From positions 25,684-89,683 of IMG/VR virus record IMGVR_UViG_3300040751_002893: DNA of 64,000 nt; one strand, written 5' to 3'. Below are positions 52,926 through 62,206 of this stretch, one piece after another. Within the stretch, counting starts at the first letter, position 1. Every line of letters starts with the position of its first letter. The position numbers and the translations under genes are program-made. The notes beneath the pieces were generated by a model. It saw only the letters and a list, made by a program, of their open reading frames with translations, was not told the DNA's origin and ran no database searches. Source of the DNA: a virus.

Positions 52926-53805
52926 TTTTGATATCCTCCACAATACTTTTAAGGTCTAAGCCAGCACAGTCAATTTTGTTCTTCACAACATTAAAATGGT
53001 GAACGAACCCTTTATACTTTCCGGAAGCAACTTCTCTGACAACGGTATCTCCTTCGGGTGCTTCCAAAGGAATACCAAGAGCATTGTGCACTGCTTCCAT
53101 AAGTGCCTTCAATGCTTCTTTCTGAACGGGATAGAAGTCCATGAATGGTTCCATCTTCTTTCCGTGAACAGTTGCGTCTGTTATCATTGGTCTCTCACCA
53201 AAGCCGTTCTTCTTGTACCAGTTTTGATACTTCGGATAATAAGCATTGGAGATCTCCACACCAACAGACTTCTTATTTACCATTTGCTTAGATGCATGCC
53301 AAGCAATATGGTTCATGTCAAGGAACTGATAGATAGTTCCGTCATTATCAATAGCAAAGTGTATTGATGCTGAACGGCTTGTCTTATTCAGAACCCTGAA
53401 GCATGACTTGCTATTAAGACAAACATCCCAATGAGCCACGAACATGGACACTTGACGCTTGCGTTTCATATGCTTATACCCATTGTCGTGTTCCATTCCA
53501 CCCGGATCTGAAGGGAGAACAACCTTGTCCCATTTGATTGGAAACTTCTTTCCTTTGTAGAGAATAGCCTTCTCTCCTTCTTGAATCTCAACATGATTAT
53601 CATATTCTTCTTGAGCCTCACGATGAGCCACGAGTCTACGATATGTTCCAGGCCCAAGAAGCCCATCAGGTTTAAGCCCGTTCTCTCGTTGAAAAGCACG
53701 AATCTTTCTAATCAAAGCATTGTCGAAACCTCTTGCTCCAAGCCATGAAGGGTCCCAGCCCAATGATTGGGCCGAGGACTCATTGTAAAATATCTTGTCT
53801 ACCAT
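52915..53805 (-). CDS. Endolysin: N-acetylmuramoyl-L-alanine amidase with PG-binding domain
   Basis: 296 residues. N-terminal peptidoglycan-binding repeat (IRAFQRENGLKPDGLLGPGT), then Amidase_2 core: MFVAHWDVC (first zinc His), SIHFAIDNDGTIYQFLDMNH, AWHASK, VGVEISNAY, and HHFNVVKNKIDCAG near the end. No signal peptide, so release needs a holin. Cleaves the sugar-peptide bond of murein at lysis. Confidence 0.92.
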   Translation of the reverse strand: MVDKIFYNESSAQSLGWDPSWLGARGFDNALIRKIRAFQRENGLKPDGLLGPGTYRRLVAHREAQEEYDNHVEIQEGEKAILYKGKKFPIKWDKVVLPSDPGGMEHDNGYKHMKRKRQVSMFVAHWDVCLNSKSCFRVLNKTSRSASIHFAIDNDGTIYQFLDMNHIAWHASKQMVNKKSVGVEISNAYYPKYQNWYKKNGFGERPMITDATVHGKKMEPFMDFYPVQKEALKALMEAVHNALGIPLEAPEGDTVVREVASGKYKGFVHHFNVVKNKIDCAGLDLKSIVEDIKNGK

Positions 53806-53814
53806 AAATAACCT

Positions 53815-54522
53815 CTAAATAATAATATCTGCTAATCCATACTCAACTGCTTCTTCTGCTGTCAAATATACATTAACTCTCTCATTAAGTAGTGATTTAA
53901 GCTTTCTTTTTGACAAATTTGTGCAAGAAGCCATAGCAGTAATATATTGATCTTGAAGTTTTTGAATAGCATCAAGTTCAGTTGTCATGTTGAATAGAGG
54001 ACCGAATGCACCAGCAGAAACTTGATGTAGCATAACGCGACAGTTTTTAGAAATTTTGCGCTTTCCTTTCGTACCGGCAGCAAGTATAAGGGTGCCTGCT
54101 GACATAACCTTTCCGAGCCCAACTGTTTCAATTACGCATGATTTTTTACACATTTCCATGATATCATAGATAGCAAACATTTCATCTGCTGAACCACCAT
54201 AAGTTGACACATACATTGTGATTGGATCATAAGGCATCTCGCCTTTTTGAAGGTTTTTCTTTGGTGCCTTGAGGTGCGCAAGAGCCAAGAAGCCTGAGAT
54301 AATCTCTCCTGCTTTCTCTTCATTTACTTCACCTTGCAGAAGCATTGTTCTGCTTTCCATCTCTTCTGCCATACCAGACAACAATGCTTGAACATCAATC
54401 GCTGGCTGGGCTTGTTCGGAGGTTTCTTCTGTAACTTCCTGTTCGGTTTCTTCAACCTTTGCTTTCTTTTTTGTCTTTTTCTCTTTTGCGAACCTTACGA
54501 TTCTTTCTATAATGTGTTTCAT
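53815..54522 (-). CDS. ClpP-like protease, probable prohead/maturation protease
   Basis: 235 residues from ATG 54522 (SD AGGAGG). E/T-rich linker to ~55, then ClpP fold: MYVSTYGGSADEMFAIYDIM, GKVMSAGTLILAAGTKGKR (Ser), NCRVMLHQVSAGAF (His), and RVNVYLTAEEAVEYGLAD, where the usual catalytic Asp aligns with Asn. Ser-His-Asn occurs in some active ClpP1 proteins. The next gene upstream is an acidic scaffold-like protein, the normal substrate context of a head protease. Confidence 0.87.
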   Translation of the reverse strand: MKHIIERIVRFAKEKKTKKKAKVEETEQEVTEETSEQAQPAIDVQALLSGMAEEMESRTMLLQGEVNEEKAGEIISGFLALAHLKAPKKNLQKGEMPYDPITMYVSTYGGSADEMFAIYDIMEMCKKSCVIETVGLGKVMSAGTLILAAGTKGKRKISKNCRVMLHQVSAGAFGPLFNMTTELDAIQKLQDQYITAMASCTNLSKRKLKSLLNERVNVYLTAEEAVEYGLADIII

Positions 54523-54538
54523 ATATAACCTCCTAAGT

Positions 54539-54572
54539 AAAAAAAAGACCGAGGATTTCTGCCCCCAGTCTT
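54539..54572 (-). terminator. Attenuator-like hairpin in the clpP leader
   Basis: Minus strand AAGACTGGGG, loop, CCTCGGTCTT, then eight T. It starts within a few bases of the expected transcription start and precedes the SD, so it could cut off most transcripts early. Confidence 0.65.
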
Positions 54573-54575
54573 TAT

Positions 54576-54604
54576 AATATAACACAATTTTATGTAACTG
54601 TCAA
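54576..54604 (-). promoter_or_regulatory. Sigma-70 promoter of clpP
   Basis: Minus strand TTGACA, 17 bp, TATATT. Confidence 0.82.
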
Positions 54605-54611
54605 GAAATAT

Positions 54612-55130
54612 TTATCGTTTGCGACCAAGAGCCTCGTTCATACGCTTGTGAGCACGTTTTGCTTCAACGATACGCTTTGCAACACGACGAGCAACTTCAT
54701 TGACGATTTGCTCTTGCATTTCTTCTTCCTCTTCAGGTGTTGGCTCAACATCAACATCTTCAAGTTCAGCGTCCATATCCATGTCCATGTCAGGCTCTTC
54801 TTCATCACCCATATCCATTTCAGGCTCTTCTTCTGCGCCCATAGCACCAGAAAGAGCAGATACAAGATCTTGAAGTGCTTCTAAACCTTCTTCCGCTTTA
54901 GCAATCTTTTCGTCTTCAATCTCAACATCGGCATCGTCCATTTCTGGAGCTTCTGGAGCTTCATCTTCGACTTCAACGTCAAGCTCAGCTTCCATTTCAG
55001 CAGGCTCTTCCATTGCTTCTTCTTCTGTAAGTGCTTCTTCGTCCATACCATAGGACTCGTTAATATTTTTGATACCAGCAAGGCCCATGAAGCGACGGAC
55101 TTGTGATTCAGATAAAAGTTTCTTTTTCAT
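54612..55130 (-). CDS. Acidic scaffold/prohead-core-like protein
   Basis: 172 residues. MKKKLLSESQVRRFMGLAGI start (a phrase I recall in head-region proteins of large marine phages), a long D/E/M/P/A-rich centre with repeated EEEPEMDMG-type units, and a basic C-terminal helix (VARRVAKRIVEAKRAHKRMN). The layout matches phage scaffold proteins that bind capsid by a basic end and are degraded by the head protease, here ClpP-like. Confidence 0.75.
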   Translation of the reverse strand: MKKKLLSESQVRRFMGLAGIKNINESYGMDEEALTEEEAMEEPAEMEAELDVEVEDEAPEAPEMDDADVEIEDEKIAKAEEGLEALQDLVSALSGAMGAEEEPEMDMGDEEEPDMDMDMDAELEDVDVEPTPEEEEEMQEQIVNEVARRVAKRIVEAKRAHKRMNEALGRKR

Positions 55131-55204
55131 TGTTTAAATCTCCTTAATAACACAATTTATAATAAATAGAACATTAAAAGCAAAAAATGCCTTTATTTAA
55201 GTTT

Positions 55205-55492
55205 TTATACTTGAAACTCAAATACATATGTGCCATCATCTTGCATCTCTGGGGCATAGTGATCAATGTTGGCTTTTTCATCGTATTCTTCATAAGTTTT
55301 TTCTGATACATTCTTCACATATATCAAAGCAAGATTACGATTTTGGGCGGCGGTGGAACTTACCTCTGATTCTATCTCAGACATACTCATACCTGATCCG
55401 TCAATATACTCTTTATTGCTAGATTCTTGCTCTGTCATTCTGCTTAGTTCTTCACGAATAAGTTTTTTCAAGCGTTCTGTTGTTAATTTCAT
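55205..55492 (-). CDS. MKLT-tag protein
   Basis: 95 residues. MKLTTERLKKLIREELSRMT is the shared helix; the remainder is acidic with a C-terminal strand pair (ALIYVKNVSEKTYEEYD; GTYVFEFQV). Preceded by CTATTTATAG (55512-55521) and GGAG. Confidence 0.75.
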   Translation of the reverse strand: MKLTTERLKKLIREELSRMTEQESSNKEYIDGSGMSMSEIESEVSSTAAQNRNLALIYVKNVSEKTYEEYDEKANIDHYAPEMQDDGTYVFEFQV

Positions 55493-55531
55493 AATATATT
55501 CTCCAATGTTGCTATAAATAGTTAGTTTTTG

Positions 55532-55858
55532 CTATAAATCCGGAAACTCTTCTTCAATAAGATCAAATATATTTTCCAATTCTTCATCCGCAATTCCGAA
55601 CTTATTCAATAGATCTTCAGATTTCTCTATATCTTTTTTTCTATACTTTATATTTCGCTTTGAATCTTTACCATTGGCCATTCTATAGTCTTCAAAGAAT
55701 TCCAACAGTCTTTGATCTTTAGCTAAATATCCATCAATCAAACAACGAAAGAATTCGGCTTGCGTCATACTATCGTATTGCAGCCGAACCTTAAGTTGTG
55801 CGTGTTTGTGAGTTGAACTCTCAAAAACAATTCTCTTTGTTTTGTCTTTCTTATCCAT
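55532..55858 (-). CDS. Small regulator-like protein (RHH-type possible)
   Basis: 108 residues. KTKRIVFESSTHKHAQLKVR strand, MTQAEFFRCLIDGYL helix resembling the strand-helix-helix of ribbon-helix-helix proteins, then a basic helix and EELENIFDLIEEEFPDL. Conserved look among large phages (memory). DNA binding is inference. Confidence 0.6.
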   Translation of the reverse strand: MDKKDKTKRIVFESSTHKHAQLKVRLQYDSMTQAEFFRCLIDGYLAKDQRLLEFFEDYRMANGKDSKRNIKYRKKDIEKSEDLLNKFGIADEELENIFDLIEEEFPDL

Positions 55859-55865
55859 AACTTAA

Positions 55866-56282
55866 TTAGTTTCCGGTTGAACCAAATCCACCAAGACCAC
55901 GATCAGAATCTGGTAGGTTGGCGACCTGAACGAATTGAATAGATGGAATTGGAACAAGCATAAGTTGGCCAACTCTATCACCGACTTCATATTCTTTGTC
56001 TCCGCTCTTATCAAACTTTAACATAATCTCACCACGATAACCACTGTCGATAACACCAACAGCATTACACAAGCGAAGATTGGTCTTTGATACAGATGAC
56101 CTTGGGAACAAAAGACCGACATGGTTATCGGGTATTTCCATAGCAAGACCGGTTCCGTAGCAAGTGTTACCATGATCATCTTCCCATTTACGGACAGACA
56201 CCAAGTCAACAGCAGCATCTCCGAAGTTTGCATACTTTGGCAATACAGCATCAGGATGCACTTTTTTAACTCTTATTCTCAT
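55866..56282 (-). CDS. dut: dUTPase
   Basis: 138 residues. All five motifs: FGDAAVDLVS, FPRSSVSKTNLRL, NAVGVIDSGYRGEI, GDRVGQLMLVP and DSDRGLGGFGSTG. Trimeric enzyme hydrolysing dUTP to dUMP; protects phage DNA from uracil and feeds dTMP synthesis. Confidence 0.95.
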   Translation of the reverse strand: MRIRVKKVHPDAVLPKYANFGDAAVDLVSVRKWEDDHGNTCYGTGLAMEIPDNHVGLLFPRSSVSKTNLRLCNAVGVIDSGYRGEIMLKFDKSGDKEYEVGDRVGQLMLVPIPSIQFVQVANLPDSDRGLGGFGSTGN

Positions 56283-56529
56283 TCATTTCCTCCTTTGTTT
56301 CTTTAATGAAGTTTCTCGCCCAATCCATACAAGGTGGGCAATATAAGTTTACCTTGTTCTCTTGTTCGCGAACAACAACCGTCCAAGTCATAGCCATTTT
56401 CTTTGACTTCTTGTCGTATGGTTTGTCGCAGTTGGTGCATTTATCGGGAAGTTTATCAAAAAGCCCAATCTTTTTATCAAGATCAGGCTTCTTTTTTATT
56501 CCCAACTTTCTTCGTTGGGCTCTATTCAT
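56266..56529 (-). CDS. Zinc-ribbon protein
   Basis: 87 residues from ATG 56529 (ATGA overlap). MNRAQRRKLGIKKKPDLDKK start, CTNCDKPYDKK and YCPPCMDWAR form a C-x2-C/C-x2-C ribbon around a beta hairpin. Often near dUTPase in large marine phages (memory). Unknown role. Confidence 0.72.
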   Translation of the reverse strand: MNRAQRRKLGIKKKPDLDKKIGLFDKLPDKCTNCDKPYDKKSKKMAMTWTVVVREQENKVNLYCPPCMDWARNFIKETKEEMNENKS

Positions 56530-56927
56530 CGCCACCATCCATAATCATCGTTATAGTCGTCTAGATAATCATCGTCATCATAAGGGTCATCATATGACCA
56601 ATCATCATCGTCATCATAAAAATATGAATAAGAAGGGTTGTTTTGACTACGAGCTTCATATTTTCGCTCTAGAGCTTCATAATTATAGGTCGCAACCCAG
56701 CCGTCAAGAACAACATATTTAACACTGAGACCTGAATCGAGCCGGTCTTCTTTTGTAATGTTCATTACTATTCTACCGTCTGGCATTTCGCACCACTCTT
56801 TTTTGTGCCGCTCTTTTAAAGATTGAAGAAATTCTTGTTGGTTTTTCCAACCATTTTCTTTTATGTTTTCAAAAATGCCACACTCTTGGAATGCAGCAAC
56901 ATGAAAAGCTAACTCTTTAACTCTCAT
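56526..56927 (-). CDS. Hypothetical protein with D/Y-rich tail
   Basis: 133 residues from ATG 56927 (AGGAGG six bases upstream). ELAFHVAAFQECGIFENIKE, beta middle (DGRIVMNITKED), tail of alternating D and Y/W/S ending DDYGWWR. Unknown. Confidence 0.67.
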   Translation of the reverse strand: MRVKELAFHVAAFQECGIFENIKENGWKNQQEFLQSLKERHKKEWCEMPDGRIVMNITKEDRLDSGLSVKYVVLDGWVATYNYEALERKYEARSQNNPSYSYFYDDDDDWSYDDPYDDDDYLDDYNDDYGWWR

Positions 56928-57225
56928 CTTCATCCTCCTTCTTGACTCCGTGTTTGCGTCTCAGAGTGATATACATATCCATCAGTTGTGGAATGTCAAT
57001 GTCCTCTTTGAGAAGACGAAGAGCACGAACAGAGAGAGAAATGTCTTCTTTGGAAAGCCATTGCTTCTCAAGATATTCTTTCTTGAGATCTCGCTTCTGT
57101 TCTTTGTAAGGCTCCATCGCTTCTTCGATAGCAACAAGGCTCTCAATGTAATCAGCGATGTGCTCTTCTTTAGACTTTGTGTCTCGGTAATCTTTGTTTA
57201 CCACAATTTTAATATCATTCGTCAT
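56917..57225 (-). CDS. Helical protein, GapR/DUF2312-like outline
   Basis: 102 residues; KEEHIADYIESLVAIEEAME, KEQKRDLKKEYLEKQWLSKE, SVRALRLLKEDID. The order coiled helix - short turn - VRALRLL resembles GapR-type DNA-binding proteins, but the match is weak. SD GGAGG. Confidence 0.55.
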   Translation of the reverse strand: MTNDIKIVVNKDYRDTKSKEEHIADYIESLVAIEEAMEPYKEQKRDLKKEYLEKQWLSKEDISLSVRALRLLKEDIDIPQLMDMYITLRRKHGVKKEDEDES

Positions 57226-57331
57226 GTTTACCTCCTATCTTGTAACGAATCCATACTCCAAGTATGGGCATTGATGAAGCGAATGCAAATAACGCGTTCC
57301 ACTCACCATGACAATTTGTTAAATGTTCCAT
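57215..57331 (-). CDS. Tiny membrane peptide (38 aa)
   Basis: MEHLTNCHGEWNALFAFASS then PILGVWIRYKIGG; one membrane helix. TAATG overlap with the upstream stop and SD GGAG. Confidence 0.6.
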   Translation of the reverse strand: MEHLTNCHGEWNALFAFASSMPILGVWIRYKIGGKHDE

Positions 57332-57603
57332 TAGTTCTCCTTCATAACTCTAAAACAATATTCAAGACCACGAAAATACTTGCGGTCAATCTTAAAGATA
57401 ACACCATCATTTGTTGATGTTATTCTCGCTTCTTTGATAGCCGGCCAGCAACGATCAGCAATCTTTGCGGCAACAGAAGCCATAGCGAACATTTCGATTA
57501 CATCCTCTTCTTTACTATCAATGATAGAAGACTCTGTATCAGGTGGTCCACCTTTACCTTTGAATTTCTTAATAATTTTTTGTTGTAATTTTTTATCTAA
57601 CAT
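57331..57603 (-). CDS. Hypothetical protein
   Basis: 90 residues; basic N-terminus LQQKIIKKFKGKGGPPDTES, helical MFAMASVAAKIADRCWPAIK, end GLEYCFRVMKEN. SD AGGAGG. Unknown. Confidence 0.67.
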   Translation of the reverse strand: MLDKKLQQKIIKKFKGKGGPPDTESSIIDSKEEDVIEMFAMASVAAKIADRCWPAIKEARITSTNDGVIFKIDRKYFRGLEYCFRVMKEN

Positions 57604-57623
57604 GGTTTCCTCCTTACATTTAT

Positions 57624-57652
57624 ATTATAACCTATTTCTTTAGATATGTCAA
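57624..57652 (-). promoter_or_regulatory. Perfect sigma-70 promoter of the 55.9-57.6 kb (dut) unit
   Basis: Minus strand TTGACA, 17 bp, TATAAT, overlapping the last codons of 57632-57904. Confidence 0.85.
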
Positions 57653-57904
57653 GTCATTTTCTTCATCTTTTCTATAAAAAAGATCTACACCCCAATGAAA
57701 ACATGTAGATCCATCAAAATATTTGACGAGATAATATTGCTCAAATGACTTGCTCTCTTCTACTATAAATCCTGCTTTGAGTTTGTTGTCGTATTCTATT
57801 ATCTCGTCTCCTGTATTATGGTCGTAACCAATGTTTCTTATAACTTTGGCAAAGACCAGCATTGTTGGATACCCATCGGCTCCAACCTTTTCCATCTCAT
57901 CCAT
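57632..57904 (-). CDS. Small protein, LKAGFIVEE type
   Basis: 90 residues from ATG 57904 (TAATG with dnaE; SD GGAGG). VGADGYPTMLVFAKVIRNIG, KLKAGFIVEESKSFEQYYLV, FDGSTCFHWGVDLFY. Strand pattern like the KGDL barrels. Unknown. Confidence 0.65.
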   Translation of the reverse strand: MDEMEKVGADGYPTMLVFAKVIRNIGYDHNTGDEIIEYDNKLKAGFIVEESKSFEQYYLVKYFDGSTCFHWGVDLFYRKDEENDLTYLKK

Positions 57905-60900
57905 TATTCCTCCTTGTTTGTTGTCATACGTTTCCATGTTCTATCAACATGACCTCTCGTTGAGAATCCCCAACCATCAGAATATTGCGGCTTGATAATG
58001 TAAACTTCGTTCAAGAGAATCTCGTCTCGGATTGTGTCTTTGTTCACACCCCAATACCGAAGCTTGGTAAGTTTACTGTTTGAATCGATCAGATCAATAA
58101 CAGCAAACCACTTGCCATTCTTTGACTTGCGAAGATTGACATTACGAGGTATACCCCAACATGCACCAAGAGCAGCATCAAACTCAGAGATAGGTGGAAC
58201 GCAGAACTTAGCTAGAGACTCTTGGACTTCTTCCGGAGCAACAAGATTCATAGGAAAAATACCCGTCAATTCCGTAAGAAATTCAACTCTATCGTCTTTT
58301 GAGAAGTCACCGGCCTCCTTATATGCCTCAATATTTTCAGCGAGTTTTTTGAGGTTTTTTGGACGATCTTGGCAACAAGCAGCCCAGAAGTGTTGAGCAC
58401 CTGTGAACCTATCATCAATGAGGGAATCCAAAGCACCACCGCGACAAAGAGCATCCAAAGACTTCTTGTTGAGTTTACGATAGATAACGTTCTCATTGAA
58501 TAGCAATTCCTCAACAGTCTCAAAAGGACGGTTCGCAACAATCTCTTCGATAGCCTTGTCTCCAAGACCTTTGATAGTTGTGAGCGGCGCAACTAACTCG
58601 TGGTCAGAAGCAGCCTCCCAAGAGTCGCCAGAAAGATTGATATCAATAGGACGGATAGAGTAACCATGAGACTTAGCAATATTAATTGCTTGCTCTTTCT
58701 TAGTGTCGGGCTCACGATCCAAGAAACTACACATCCACTCAGTAGGAAAATAGTTATAAAGGTAAGCACACTGATAAGATATGATGGAGTATGATACAGC
58801 ATGAGACTTATTGAAGCCGTAACCAGAGAAATATTCAAAAGTGGCCCATAGCTTTTCAGCGTCCTCTTTTCTGATCTCCTTCTTCTCGCACCCAGCAAGA
58901 AACTTCTCCTTGATCGCCTCTTTAACCTCATGTCCTTTACCCGTACCCTTCTTAGTAAGTACTTTGCGGAGGAGGTTAGCTTCATCCATAGAGATATTTT
59001 CTCCAAGTTTATAAGCCAACATAGCAATCTGTTCTTGGAAAATCAAGAAGCCGTAGGTCTCTTTGGTAACTTCTTCTACAAGAGGGTGAAGATACTCAAT
59101 CGATAGAGTGTCATTAATAGCAGCAACATACTGCTTATCAACACCAGCCGATAAAGGCCCAGGGCGATAGATTGACGTAATAGCTGCGATATCAATAATG
59201 GACTTCGGCTGGGCACGGACAGCAAATGACTGTGCGCCTTTCTCTGTGAACTGAAAGATACCAGCCCATTTACCTTCGTGAAAAATGTTTTCATAAATAT
59301 CCTGATTGTCAAAATCAATAACGTCCGGATGGAGGTTCTGATCATAAAATGCTTTGATCTGAGCAAACGTTGGTTGTTCAGTTCCATTGTTAACTAGAAT
59401 ACGTCTAATGCAATCTTCAATCATTCTGAGAGTTGATAGTCCAAGAATATCGAACTTGATAAAACCAAGAGGCTCAAGCTGACGAACGTTCTGCCCCTCA
59501 GACCATGGAGTTTGTCTAACGCCTTTAGACGAGATCAAAGGCATATATTTATTTAATTGTTCTCCAACCACCACACCGCCAGCATGACGAGAGCATGAAC
59601 GATAAGAACCATAAAGAGCCATGACGTGATCTGCTACATGTGGATACTTGTTAAGAAACCCACGAAGACTGTCGGAGAACTCAATGGTCTCTTCAAAGGT
59701 TGGAGTATATACACCAGCCTTAATACCATGCTTTCGCTTGGCCGCAGGTGTGGCTTCTTTCATCATAACGTTTGTAACAGCATTCACTTCATTGAATGGA
59801 ATCTCGTAGAACTTTGAGATATCTTTGAGGAGAGAACGAAGCTGAAGTGTATTCCAGTTTGAGATAGGAACAACAACATCATCGCCCCACTCTTCGATAA
59901 GCATATCTTTGAGAACCATGGGATCAGATACATCATAGTCGATGTCCGGATAGTCTGTTGCATCAGAACGCAAGAAACGAGAAAACAGAAGTCCATACTC
60001 AATAGGATCAACCTGTGTGATTCCGAGAGCATAGGCTACCAATGAACCAGCAGCAGAACCACGACCTGGACCAGCCAACTGAACTTCATTTGTTTTGTCT
60101 GATATGGCTTTCATTGTTAAGAAATACTTTGAGAAACCACGATCAGCAATAACGCTGAGTTCATGATTGATTCTGGAAATATATTCTGGGCTGTTCTTTC
60201 TCAAGTGACTTAGGCCACCAAGTGATAGATCACGTAGGTAGTCATCTTCATCACGACCCGCAGGTACAACAAAATCAGGAAGACGAACAGTAGTGTCTGG
60301 AACAAACTGTTCAATGCGTTCGAAAGCAATGGTGTGACTTTCCTCAATGCTTCTAAATACGAGTTCTTCATCATAATCATATTCCTCCGAGTATTTCTTG
60401 AAGTCTTCCCACATTTGTTCTCCATTCTTTGGATAGAGTTCATAATCCATATCTTGAACAGAACCGGGAAGAGTCATGTCCAACCATTCAGGCGCACCAC
60501 GTCCCAACCAACCGAGCCGCTTGTATAGCTCACGGTCTTTCCAAGCAGTTGGTGTAGGATAGTGAGAGTCAGCAGTTGAAACCAACTTGATACCAAACTC
60601 TTTGTGCATCTGGATGATGTATTTATTTAGAGCATGCTGCTCAGGTACAGCATTCCACTGTAACTCACCATACCAGCGATCACCAAAGATATCAACCATA
60701 GTACGGGTTGTTTCGCGCATGCAGTCAAGAACAGCCTCTTCACCGTTCTCAATGTTTTCCCAATAGCACCCAGCGTAAACACCACCAAGACAAGCAGACA
60801 TAGCAATAACACCATCGCTGTATTTGCGAAGGAGACTATAATCCATGCGAGGCTTGCGATAAAAGTATTTCTCACTGTAACTTTCCGATACTAATTTAAA

Positions 60901-61329
60901 TATATTGTTAAGACCGTTTTGGTTCATTGCGAGAAGAACTAAATGACGAGAACGGTTAATGGAACGACCTTTTGACTTGGTCGCACCTTCTTCCTCTACG
61001 TTTACACCTGATTGCTTATCAGATAGTTCTTTGGCTTTCTTCTTATCTGCCTTGTGTTCTTCATACTGTTTTCTCCAGTCTTCGACATCTTCAATGAAGT
61101 ATGCTTCCACACCAAAGATTGGTTTGAAGTCTTTACCTTCTTTTGCCATCTTGTTTGCGTGCAGAATCTGATATGCGAAACCATTCATGTTTCCATGATC
61201 GGTTAATGCTAGAGCCTGTCCTCCATTCTCGTAGCAAAAGTTCATGTGGTCTTGCGGGTAGCCGAAGCCATCAAAGGGTGAGCCAACACCCGAATGAGCG
61301 TGAAGCCCAACAAATTTTATATTATTCAT
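57904..61329 (-). CDS. dnaE: DNA polymerase III alpha subunit (DnaE-type)
   Basis: 1141 residues, full length. PHP domain FVGLHAHSGVGSPFDGF with ALTDHGNMNG; polymerase palm GPGRGSAAGSLVAYALGITQ, DYPDIDYDVSD and FDILGLSTLRMI (three catalytic Asp); HAGGVVVGE; fingers with GFNKSHAVSYS; HhH region IKGLGDKAIEEIVANRPF. No C-terminal tau-binding extension seen. The phage's replicative polymerase, a bacterial C-family enzyme rather than T4 family B. Own perfect promoter. Confidence 0.95.
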   Translation of the reverse strand: MNNIKFVGLHAHSGVGSPFDGFGYPQDHMNFCYENGGQALALTDHGNMNGFAYQILHANKMAKEGKDFKPIFGVEAYFIEDVEDWRKQYEEHKADKKKAKELSDKQSGVNVEEEGATKSKGRSINRSRHLVLLAMNQNGLNNIFKLVSESYSEKYFYRKPRMDYSLLRKYSDGVIAMSACLGGVYAGCYWENIENGEEAVLDCMRETTRTMVDIFGDRWYGELQWNAVPEQHALNKYIIQMHKEFGIKLVSTADSHYPTPTAWKDRELYKRLGWLGRGAPEWLDMTLPGSVQDMDYELYPKNGEQMWEDFKKYSEEYDYDEELVFRSIEESHTIAFERIEQFVPDTTVRLPDFVVPAGRDEDDYLRDLSLGGLSHLRKNSPEYISRINHELSVIADRGFSKYFLTMKAISDKTNEVQLAGPGRGSAAGSLVAYALGITQVDPIEYGLLFSRFLRSDATDYPDIDYDVSDPMVLKDMLIEEWGDDVVVPISNWNTLQLRSLLKDISKFYEIPFNEVNAVTNVMMKEATPAAKRKHGIKAGVYTPTFEETIEFSDSLRGFLNKYPHVADHVMALYGSYRSCSRHAGGVVVGEQLNKYMPLISSKGVRQTPWSEGQNVRQLEPLGFIKFDILGLSTLRMIEDCIRRILVNNGTEQPTFAQIKAFYDQNLHPDVIDFDNQDIYENIFHEGKWAGIFQFTEKGAQSFAVRAQPKSIIDIAAITSIYRPGPLSAGVDKQYVAAINDTLSIEYLHPLVEEVTKETYGFLIFQEQIAMLAYKLGENISMDEANLLRKVLTKKGTGKGHEVKEAIKEKFLAGCEKKEIRKEDAEKLWATFEYFSGYGFNKSHAVSYSIISYQCAYLYNYFPTEWMCSFLDREPDTKKEQAINIAKSHGYSIRPIDINLSGDSWEAASDHELVAPLTTIKGLGDKAIEEIVANRPFETVEELLFNENVIYRKLNKKSLDALCRGGALDSLIDDRFTGAQHFWAACCQDRPKNLKKLAENIEAYKEAGDFSKDDRVEFLTELTGIFPMNLVAPEEVQESLAKFCVPPISEFDAALGACWGIPRNVNLRKSKNGKWFAVIDLIDSNSKLTKLRYWGVNKDTIRDEILLNEVYIIKPQYSDGWGFSTRGHVDRTWKRMTTNKEE

Positions 61330-61352
61330 ATTACCTCCTCAAGTATATTAAT

Positions 61353-61381
61353 ATTATATCACATTACGGCATATTTGTCAA
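61353..61381 (-). promoter_or_regulatory. Perfect sigma-70 promoter of dnaE
   Basis: Minus strand TTGACA, 17 bp, TATAAT; overlaps the last codons of the methyltransferase gene. Confidence 0.87.
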
Positions 61382-62206
61382 GTATTTTTCTAAACTTATT
61401 ATCAATTCATTCTTTGAAATACTTGGATTTCCGGCTGTGTCGTATTTTGCAGAATTGTAACCCCAATCTAGCTTTCTTATTGCATCTGCAATATTGTCTT
61501 CACAATTTATATAAAAATGACTTGGCGCAGACATTGATCGATTTGATTTAGAAATTTCGTATAGATCTCCTGCCGCAGCGCCAACTCTTCTAAAAGCATA
61601 TTTTGCTTGTTTTATATTACTTTCAAAGTTTATAAAGCGTGAAGTAGATCTAGACTCTACCTTTACTCTTTTTTCTTCTGTTTTATCCCAAACTTGAAAA
61701 ACACAGGGAACATCATATTCAGAGGTTAGTGTCGGGCTGTTGGGGTCCATTACTAAAAAGCTGTTTTTTGGCAATATAAGTTCTTTCGATAAAGAAAAAT
61801 CAAAAGACAATCGATTGGTAACACTTATCTTACGAAAAGTCCTAGGAACAATGAACGCTATAGTGTCAGAAAAAATACTACAACCGTTAAAAAAGTCGAT
61901 AGCCATCCCAGAACTGGTTCCAAATGGTGGATTTCCAATTGACAGATATTTTTTTTCCTTATTTTTTTCTAACTCTAAAAGCTTTATGACTTTCTCAATA
62001 CTATAAAAATCCAGTTCTATTACATCTGCTATATCTGGGGATATGTCTATGCCCTTAGAATTTTTTTTAGGTAGTTTATTTAAAAACGACCCACAGCCGG
62101 CTGATGGTTCTATTATCAAATCATATTTTTTTAGATCTATTAAACCCAAACACAAATCAACAGTTTCAGGTTTTGTAAAGTATTTATCGTTAACTGCATT
62201 ACCCAT
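61364..62206 (-). CDS. Adenine-N6 DNA methyltransferase
   Basis: 280 residues. YFTKPETVDLCL start, IIEPSAGCGSFLNKL (SAM motif I), LSIGNPPFGTSSG (N-P-P-F catalytic motif IV), FIVPRTFRK. No target-recognition domain of type I; size fits solitary phage MTases. Could protect the genome against host restriction. Overlaps 62199-62648 by 8 bp. Confidence 0.88.
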   Translation of the reverse strand: MGNAVNDKYFTKPETVDLCLGLIDLKKYDLIIEPSAGCGSFLNKLPKKNSKGIDISPDIADVIELDFYSIEKVIKLLELEKNKEKKYLSIGNPPFGTSSGMAIDFFNGCSIFSDTIAFIVPRTFRKISVTNRLSFDFSLSKELILPKNSFLVMDPNSPTLTSEYDVPCVFQVWDKTEEKRVKVESRSTSRFINFESNIKQAKYAFRRVGAAAGDLYEISKSNRSMSAPSHFYINCEDNIADAIRKLDWGYNSAKYDTAGNPSISKNELIISLEKYLTNMP

